In this document: piece by piece, positions 32,141-37,500 of the stretch
Layout of the letters: each line of letters begins with the position of its first letter
Position numbering within the stretch: position 1 is the first letter of the stretch
NCBI GenBank assembly: GCA_014529385.2
Contig: CM043958.1
Coordinates: 91,233,935-91,271,434, forward strand
Length of the DNA: 37,500 bases
Reading direction: 5' to 3'
From: Adiantum capillus-veneris
Lineage: Eukaryota > Streptophyta > Polypodiopsida > Polypodiales > Pteridaceae
The notes under the pieces: generated by a model
What the model was told of the DNA's origin: nothing
The model's input: only the letters and a program-made list of their open reading frames with translations
The model's database searches: none
Translations under genes and position numbers: made by a program

Positions 32141-32144
<4 letters not shown>
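30909..32144. other. Intergenic DNA, no gene; dispersed repeat at 31171-31320
   Basis: AT-rich. The stretch ending TTATATATAGTATAG at about 31300 is related to 5566-5700 on the same strand. Elsewhere I see nothing. Confidence 0.5.

Positions 32145-32219
<75 letters not shown>
32145..32219. repeat. (GA)n microsatellite
   Basis: About 37 uninterrupted units. Confidence 0.97.
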
Positions 32220-32221
<2 letters not shown>

Positions 32222-32456
32222 AATTAGTGCACAACTGCCGGTCTCAATCTGCGGGTGTCCTCGGCCTCCATCACAATAACCCTCGGGCTGCCCCCCACCT
32301 CTTCTATTCCTTCAGGCCCTCTCACGTGCGCTTCAGGTGAAGAAGATGCAACTCGCATGCCCTCTCATGTGCACTGCAACTAGCTTTTGGAAAGATGCAG
32401 CTCATTGTAGGTGAAGAAGAGGCACCCGTCATATTGCTTGCATGCCGAGGTCAAAG

Positions 32457-32512
32457 AGAGGGAAAATCACTCCGTAAGATCAAGCTGACTAGAGGGAAAA
32501 TCACTCCGTAAG
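32457..32512. repeat. 22-bp direct repeat, 34-bp spacing
   Basis: AGAGGGAAAATCACTCCGTA occurs at 32457 and 32491. Confidence 0.9.
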
Positions 32513-33531
32513 GTGCATTAACTAACCACTGCCGATAGGGCGTATGGAAAGCATCAAAGAAAAGAGAGAGAGATGGAAGGAGCAGACACTAGCCGAGGTA
32601 GTGCAAAGATGGGAGAGTACCAGGTGGGAAGAAGCTCTGCATTGTTGCATTCGAGGTGGTGCGTAGCTGCGCACGGACGGCCAGGGGGGAGAAGTACGCA
32701 TGCAAGGACAGCCTCCATCGCCATGTCTATGCATCAACTGGACATCCATAGCTATGGCTCTCATGCTCACCTTCCTCTTCTCCCCTCCATTCCCAAACCA
32801 TGGCTCTTTATCTTTAGTCCCTTAGATTCTTCTCCTTTTGGCAATATTTGACATGCACTTCGTTTTGTTGCTGTGATGGCTGAGCCCCCTCTTGATGAGC
32901 CGGTTGTCTGTCCTACGAAACTGTGATGGAGACGGTGGTGTTGGAGGATGAGGATTCAAGGGGTGTGGTAGTGGCGGTGGAGAAGGAAGGATAAGGGTCA
33001 GGGAAGGTCTCATCCCGCACAACAACCCTATCCCAATTTGCAGTATTCATGGAAGATCTTCCTCCGAAAGAGACTTGCAGGCAGTTTCATAACAACTACC
33101 TTTAGCTCAAGAGCTTCAATAGCAAGTTCGATCATGACATCCATGACATTGTAAGTGGGCTTGGCTATGTTTTCCCTTTCCCAATGCGCACACTTGAGCT
33201 TCCTATAGCTTCACACTTACATGCTATTTGAGAGCTCTAGACCTTTCACGGGCCCAACAATATGGTCGTCCACTGGCCCCTTTTGACTTCTTTCTGGTGC
33301 TCACAAGTTAAGGGAGTCGGGATCTCAACAGAAACTATCTTGCACTGAGGATCCAAAGAAACCACTAACGGATGCGTGCAAGAGAGAGAGGCCTTGCTAC
33401 CAAGCATTTGTGATCATCAAGAATCTCCTGTTGGCTATGGCGATCGTAGTAGCAAGGATGCTCATGCATGAACTGCGGCGGTAGGTGCCCTGCTCACCAG
33501 TTTGAGCTCCTCCCCCCTTGCATTCTCATAA

Positions 33532-33532
<1 letters not shown>
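32513..33532. other. Unassigned DNA, possible gene fragments
   Basis: Short protein-like pieces occur on the plus strand (near 33045-33150 and 33300-33488) but lack a start, a domain and frame continuity. No gene is called. Confidence 0.3.

Positions 33533-33595
<63 letters not shown>
33533..33595. repeat. (CT)n microsatellite
   Basis: About 29 perfect units after a TCTG. Confidence 0.97.
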
Positions 33596-33598
<3 letters not shown>

Positions 33599-34739
33599 CC
33601 ATCTTCTGTTTATGTTTATGCGATTGCATTGATCTCCAATCTTGATTATTGAATTATTATTTGTTTTCTTCAAAACTATTTACAGGCTTCAAAGTATAAA
33701 CAATCTGCTCGGCTTGCAAGTTAGATTTGTCATCAATTTCTGAAAATGTAAGTGTTTCCATTCTCAAGTACCACTCATGCCCATTGTTATCTTTTTAAAG
33801 TAAAAGCAAACATGAAGATGCTGCTTCAAAATGAGACATACCAAATTTTAGTACATAGTGAAATACAAAAAGGTTGTTCTGTGCAATCTAACTAATGAAA
33901 ACATGTTGTATGATGGTCTGCAAAAGCATTTAAAGTAGCAAATGGCCATGTAAGTGAAGGAATAGACAAGTGTGTGTGCCAACACGTCTCATGGTGATTT
34001 TAATGTGAGCACAACTTGCAACTTATGATTAAATTCATGTTTGTGCTAACCTTGGAATGTAAGATCTATGTAAAGATCTATCAACAACGACAATATTGGT
34101 CGTTCGTGGGTAACCAGTTACTCACTAAGATATCGTGTGTGGAATGGAGCTTGCAAAATGGTGCTCTGCAATGCAAATTCTACAACAAGTATAGTTGCCC
34201 ATAAGCATAAATAGGTTGTGCTTTTACCTCGCACAAATGCAGAACGTTGTGTGCCACAAGCCACTATATCATAGTGCATGCATCGTTAGTGCTTCTACCT
34301 CACACAAATGTAAAATGCTATGATATAGTGGCACTAGCCATGTAGACAAAGGATATTGGCAGCTGAAAGAAGGGCAGCTACATTCAAAAGTCTATGGAAA
34401 TAATTGTTTAGAGTTTGCACATGTGCGTCATAGTCTCCTTTCTCTCCTTCTCACTCCTCAATGTTCATTTTCCTGTTTGTGTTATTTTCCTAAGTCAAAA
34501 GGGCTGGGACAAGTGTAATCCTAACATATTGAGTTGATGCTTTTATGATATTTTCAGTATAGTAGGAGAGCAATAACTTTACTTTAGTATACTTTGCTTT
34601 AGTATCTTACTAATATAATGCATAATATGATATCCACAGAGACCGACTCTTTAAATTCATTTTTCATAAATGTGCATCTCAATCCATGTGCGTACATGTT
34701 CTTCATGAAATGTGAGAATTTCATGATGTGCTCAAGGGG

Positions 34740-34741
<2 letters not shown>
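33596..34741. other. AT-rich DNA, no gene; nested short repeats
   Basis: A 27-bp direct repeat (GTGCTTTTACCTCGCACAAA type) at 34218-34244 and 34289-34315 surrounds a 14-bp perfect inverted pair CCACTATATCATAG (34261-34274) and CTATGATATAGTGG (34318-34331). No supported gene. Confidence 0.6.

Positions 34742-34783
<42 letters not shown>
34742..34783. repeat. (CT)n microsatellite
   Basis: About 21 units followed by TGCGTGTATG. Confidence 0.97.
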
Positions 34784-34785
<2 letters not shown>

Positions 34786-35846
34786 GTGTATGTGTGCGCG
34801 TGCGATACGGTATATGCCATTGGGACATTGGTTGGGATTCTCATTGATTGTGCACTTTATTCCCCTAACAATTTTGCATCGCTAGAGGCGACCCCGCCAC
34901 TGGAGGCGGCGCCATTGTACTAGTGTTCTTAATATGGGTCTTTTACCCTAGTTTTTCATTGATGAGGGTTGAGTGACACCATGGAATGTGCAATCAAAGC
35001 AAATTGAGTTTCAATAGATTGCACCTTTCAATTTTTGGACTTAGATAATGAGTCCTTAGTAAAAGGTTCTATTTTTTTTGTGCGGTTATGGACCATTGGA
35101 TAAAACTTAAGAACTACGTGTCACGTCACATGGCAAAAAAAACTTTCTTTTTTATTATTTCTTTAAGATCTTCGTGAGAGGTGCTGAGATTTGTATGCCT
35201 CTTTTTTAAAGAGGACCAATGAATATATTGGGACACCTCAATCTTTTTTTATTCCCAATTTTTTAATGTTTTCAAGTGATTTTTAAAACATTATTTATGC
35301 TGTTTTTAGAATCTATTGTAGTTTAAATAGTTTATTGTTACACTTTGTGGACTTAGTAAGGAGTCGTTAGTGAAGGGTGGGTTTATGGGTGCAGATCTAG
35401 ACCATTGGAAAAATGTTGTTGATTAATGTCCCGGGCCTTGTTTTCGTTTGACTAAGTAAGTAGTAGTAGTATGGGTACCCAATCCTAGAAAATAAAAAAT
35501 TCGCTCCTAGTGAAGGGTGAGGGAGGGAAGAGGGTCAGACCACATGCAGGGCATGCCCCTCTCTTTCCCTTTGTCTATGTGTCGTGAGTTACATGCTCTC
35601 TCTCCCTCTCTCTCTCTCACACCCATAGCGCAGCTCTCTGTGTATGTGCGCGTGCTTGCAGGTAGGACGACTGTAGACACTCTCTTTCTTTTTCGCGGTG
35701 AAAAGGGGAGAGTAGGATCAAGGTGGAGGAGAGGCATCTCTACGTCACAGGTCTGGCACGAGGACGTTAGCTTATTAATACTGATATTTAAGACGCTGTT
35801 GAGGTTAATAGAACGAAAGCATAAATTTCCTCCTTCCAGCCATTGC
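34784..35846. other. Upstream region of the P450 gene
   Basis: No gene. Two related stretches at about 35040-35115 and 35340-35430 share GGACTTAG-TAA-GAGTC and GGACCATTGGA-AAA wording. From 35520 to 35846 the sequence becomes GC-richer, with a CT-rich tract at 35596-35620 that may be leader or promoter sequence. No clear TATA box was identified. Confidence 0.4.
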
Positions 35847-36779
35847 ATGGCTACTACGGCCATGGCGATTGAGCGCAACCACAGCTACTCCTCTCCACTC
35901 CTCTTCTTCGTTCTCCTGCTTCCCACCCTCCTCATCTGTCTTCTTCTGCCCGCCATCCTCCTCCTCAGAAAACCTCGCCTTCGCCTTCCTCCTGGCCCCC
36001 CCGCCCTTCCCCTTCTTGGCCACCTCCACTTGCTAAGCTCCGCCCGTCACATACTCCTCACAGACCTCAGCAAGCGCTATGGGCCCCTCATTTACCTCCG
36101 CTTGGGCTCAGTCCCCGTCGTCGTCGCCTCGTCGCCCGCTATGGCCCGCCTCATCTTGCAGAAACATGATCAGATCTTCGCCTGGCGCCCCCAGCTTCAA
36201 GTTGCCATGCATCTTTTCGGTATGAGAGATGTTCTCTTCTCACAACCCGGCCCCTATTGGAAGCTGGTTCGCAGGATTTGCGCCATGGGTCTCTTTGGGA
36301 ACAAGCGCCTCGAAGGCTTCCGTCCCATGATTGCTGACGAAGTGCGCGCGATGCTTTGCACCATCGCCCATGCGCCGGACAAGGTGCATGTGAGGGAGAT
36401 GGGTTTTGCTACTTCCTTAAGCATAATCTCGAGGATGGCAATAGGCAAGAAGCTCGAGGAAGTGGCCATTGAATCGCAAGCAGACCCAGCCTACAATTTG
36501 GTGAAGCTGATGCTGGAGTCTATTCGGCTGTTGGGCGTTTTCAACGTGGGGGACTACATTCCCTGGTTGGCATGGATGGACTTGCAGGGCTGTGGCAGGA
36601 AGAGCAAGGCAGTCGCCAAGAAGATGCATACGATTTGGCAAGAGGTCATCGATGGACGCCGCCGCATGCGACGCGGGCAGAGCCATGAGACTGATGTTGA
36701 TTTTCTTGATATCCTCTTGTCAGAATCTGAAGTGAATAATGCCCAAATATCAGACTCTGATATCAAGGCGATCCTTACT
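35847..36779 (+). CDS. Cytochrome P450, CYP71 clan, exon 1 (partial gene)
   Basis: The start is ATG 35847; a second in-frame ATG at 35862 is the alternative. The 311 codons encode the N-terminal 60% of an A-type plant P450. There is a hydrophobic ER anchor (about residues 17-40) and basic residues, then the proline hinge PPGPPALPLLGHLHLL. Next come the YGPLIYLRLGSVPVVV strands and the C-helix WKLVRR (haem-propionate contact). The B-C loop and F-G region follow, then DLQG near residue 250. Coding ends at ILT, followed by GTAAGT in phase 0 just before the I-helix (A/G-G-x-D/E-T-T). The I-helix, ExxR and haem-Cys loop are not in the window. The protein would be an ER-bound mono-oxygenase. Resemblance is to CYP71, CYP75 and CYP750/736-like members; the substrate cannot be told. 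GC content is higher than in the surrounding DNA. Confidence 0.93.
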
Positions 36780-36805
36780 GTAAGTATTCTTTGAGGGAGC
36801 TTGGA

Positions 36806-36827
36806 GGGAGGGAGGGAGGGAGGGGGG
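36806..36827 (+). promoter_or_regulatory. G-quadruplex-type tract at the intron 5' end
   Basis: Five G runs with one-base A loops: four GGGA steps followed by GGGGGG. It starts 26 bases after the donor and is on the coding strand, so it would be in the pre-mRNA. Confidence 0.75.
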
Positions 36828-37335
36828 ATTAGGACTAGAAAACTATATTTTCCCTAGCCGGTGAAAATAAGGGCAAACTTGAAATTCTCAAGATCAAAAT
36901 TTGAAGCTACTGCCCGTAATTACACTAAAAAGTTGTGTAAATTTCCCGGTTTTCTTATAGGCAAGCTCAAAATTTAACCGGGATTTTACTTTGAGCCAAC
37001 TTTTGCAGGGTTTACAGGGGATGCATCGAGCCGTTGTAGGCGCTGAAAATCCTCGATGAGACCAGACAGTGACGAGCTTAGAGAGCATAGAGCCCCTCCA
37101 AGCGCTAGGTGTGATGGGGCTCTAAACTTGGATCCATTGGACATATCACGAGCATCACGAAAAATGTGTCCTAGTTCTTTGCTGCTGATCCCATTGCTTG
37201 GGTTCATTCACGATCACGTCTCATTGGGGGTGTGCTTTTATCACAAGAAGATTTAGAAATTTTCTCATGTAGGAAAATGGAGTCTATTTCAGTTATTTTC
37301 ATACAATGCATAACATCATGAGCTTCTGCTCGAGA

Positions 37336-37445
37336 GGCGCCACATACCTAGCTAAGTACGATTGGAGGCAGGGGACCGCCGGCCCCCCCCCCACTGGGCC
37401 GGCGGTCCTTTGCCCCCAATCGTAGCTAGGTAGGTATGCGGTGCC
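37336..37445. repeat. Near-perfect hairpin with 50-nt arms and a 10-nt loop
   Basis: The left arm (37336-37385) and right arm (37396-37445) are complementary with about eight mismatches, and the inner 11 pairs (GGACCGCCGGCCC) are perfect. The loop is mostly C. It is most likely a foldback transposon or an inverted-duplication relic; a small-RNA precursor is possible. Confidence 0.85.
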
Positions 37446-37500
37446 TCCCTCACATGAGGTTGAGGTAAGTCACAATCTGAGAATTATTGTGAGGATCTGT

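Larger units (their letters stand above)
36780..37500 (+). other. Intron 1 of the P450 gene (3' end outside window) or 3' flank of a broken gene
   Basis: GTAAGT at 36780 is a consensus donor. No frame to 37500 encodes an I-helix, ExxR or haem loop, so the intron is at least 721 bp or the gene is truncated. It carries a G-rich tract at 36806-36827 and a hairpin at 37336-37445. Confidence 0.65.

Noticed and set aside
32999-33488. Possible exon-like pieces (for example EDPKKPLTDACKRERP near 33350)
   Set aside because: No ATG, no domain and no consistent splice sites; too weak to call.

Overview
This is nuclear DNA of a land plant, almost certainly a vascular plant with a repeat-rich genome. The evidence is Ty1/copia and Ty3/gypsy LTR retrotransposons with plant-type domains (one chromovirus has a chromodomain and an initiator-Met tRNA primer site), a CACTA-type DNA transposon remnant with a DUF4216-like domain, and one plant A-type cytochrome P450 exon. 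Long (CT)n, (GA)n, (CA)n and (AT)n arrays are very dense. The species cannot be named from the sequence; a fern, lycophyte or other large-genome plant is possible, but that is a guess.

Layout. 1-3.6 kb: 3' part of a decayed copia element (gag, partial integrase, RT, RNase H, start of the 3' LTR). 3.6-5.4 kb, minus strand: CACTA fragments. 6.1-9.0 kb: decayed Ty3/gypsy element, probably Tat-like, with gag, two zinc knuckles, protease and a truncated RT, followed to about 10.5 kb by an unassigned decayed coding stretch. 10.8-12.2 kb: microsatellite cluster. 12.2-13.5 kb: AT-rich DNA without genes. 13.5-17.8 kb, plus strand: chromovirus copy A (5' LTR, PBS, gag, protease, start of RT), cut off at a (CT)n(CA)n tract. 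18.7-27.3 kb, minus strand: chromovirus copy B of the same family, complete from LTR to LTR and flanked by a perfect 5-bp target duplication (CCATG). 27.3-28.1 kb: degenerate tandem repeat of about 270 bp. 28.3-30.3 kb: microsatellites and a 579-bp tandem duplication carrying a promoter-like CCAAT/TATA pair on the minus strand. 30.4-30.9 kb: a 505-bp element with 32-bp inverted ends. 31-35.5 kb: mostly unassigned DNA. 35.85-36.78 kb: first exon of a CYP71-clan P450, ending at a GT splice donor followed at once by a G-quadruplex-type tract. 37.34-37.45 kb: a near-perfect hairpin with 50-nt arms.

The only candidate host gene is the P450, and its haem-binding half lies outside the window. Every retroelement reading frame is broken by stops and frameshifts, so none looks autonomous. 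The record is one of successive insertions: copy B landed in the DNA next to copy A and leaves two inverted relatives facing each other. I found no tRNA or rRNA gene, no CRISPR array, and no clear new defence or metabolic system; the most interesting signals are structural and regulatory.
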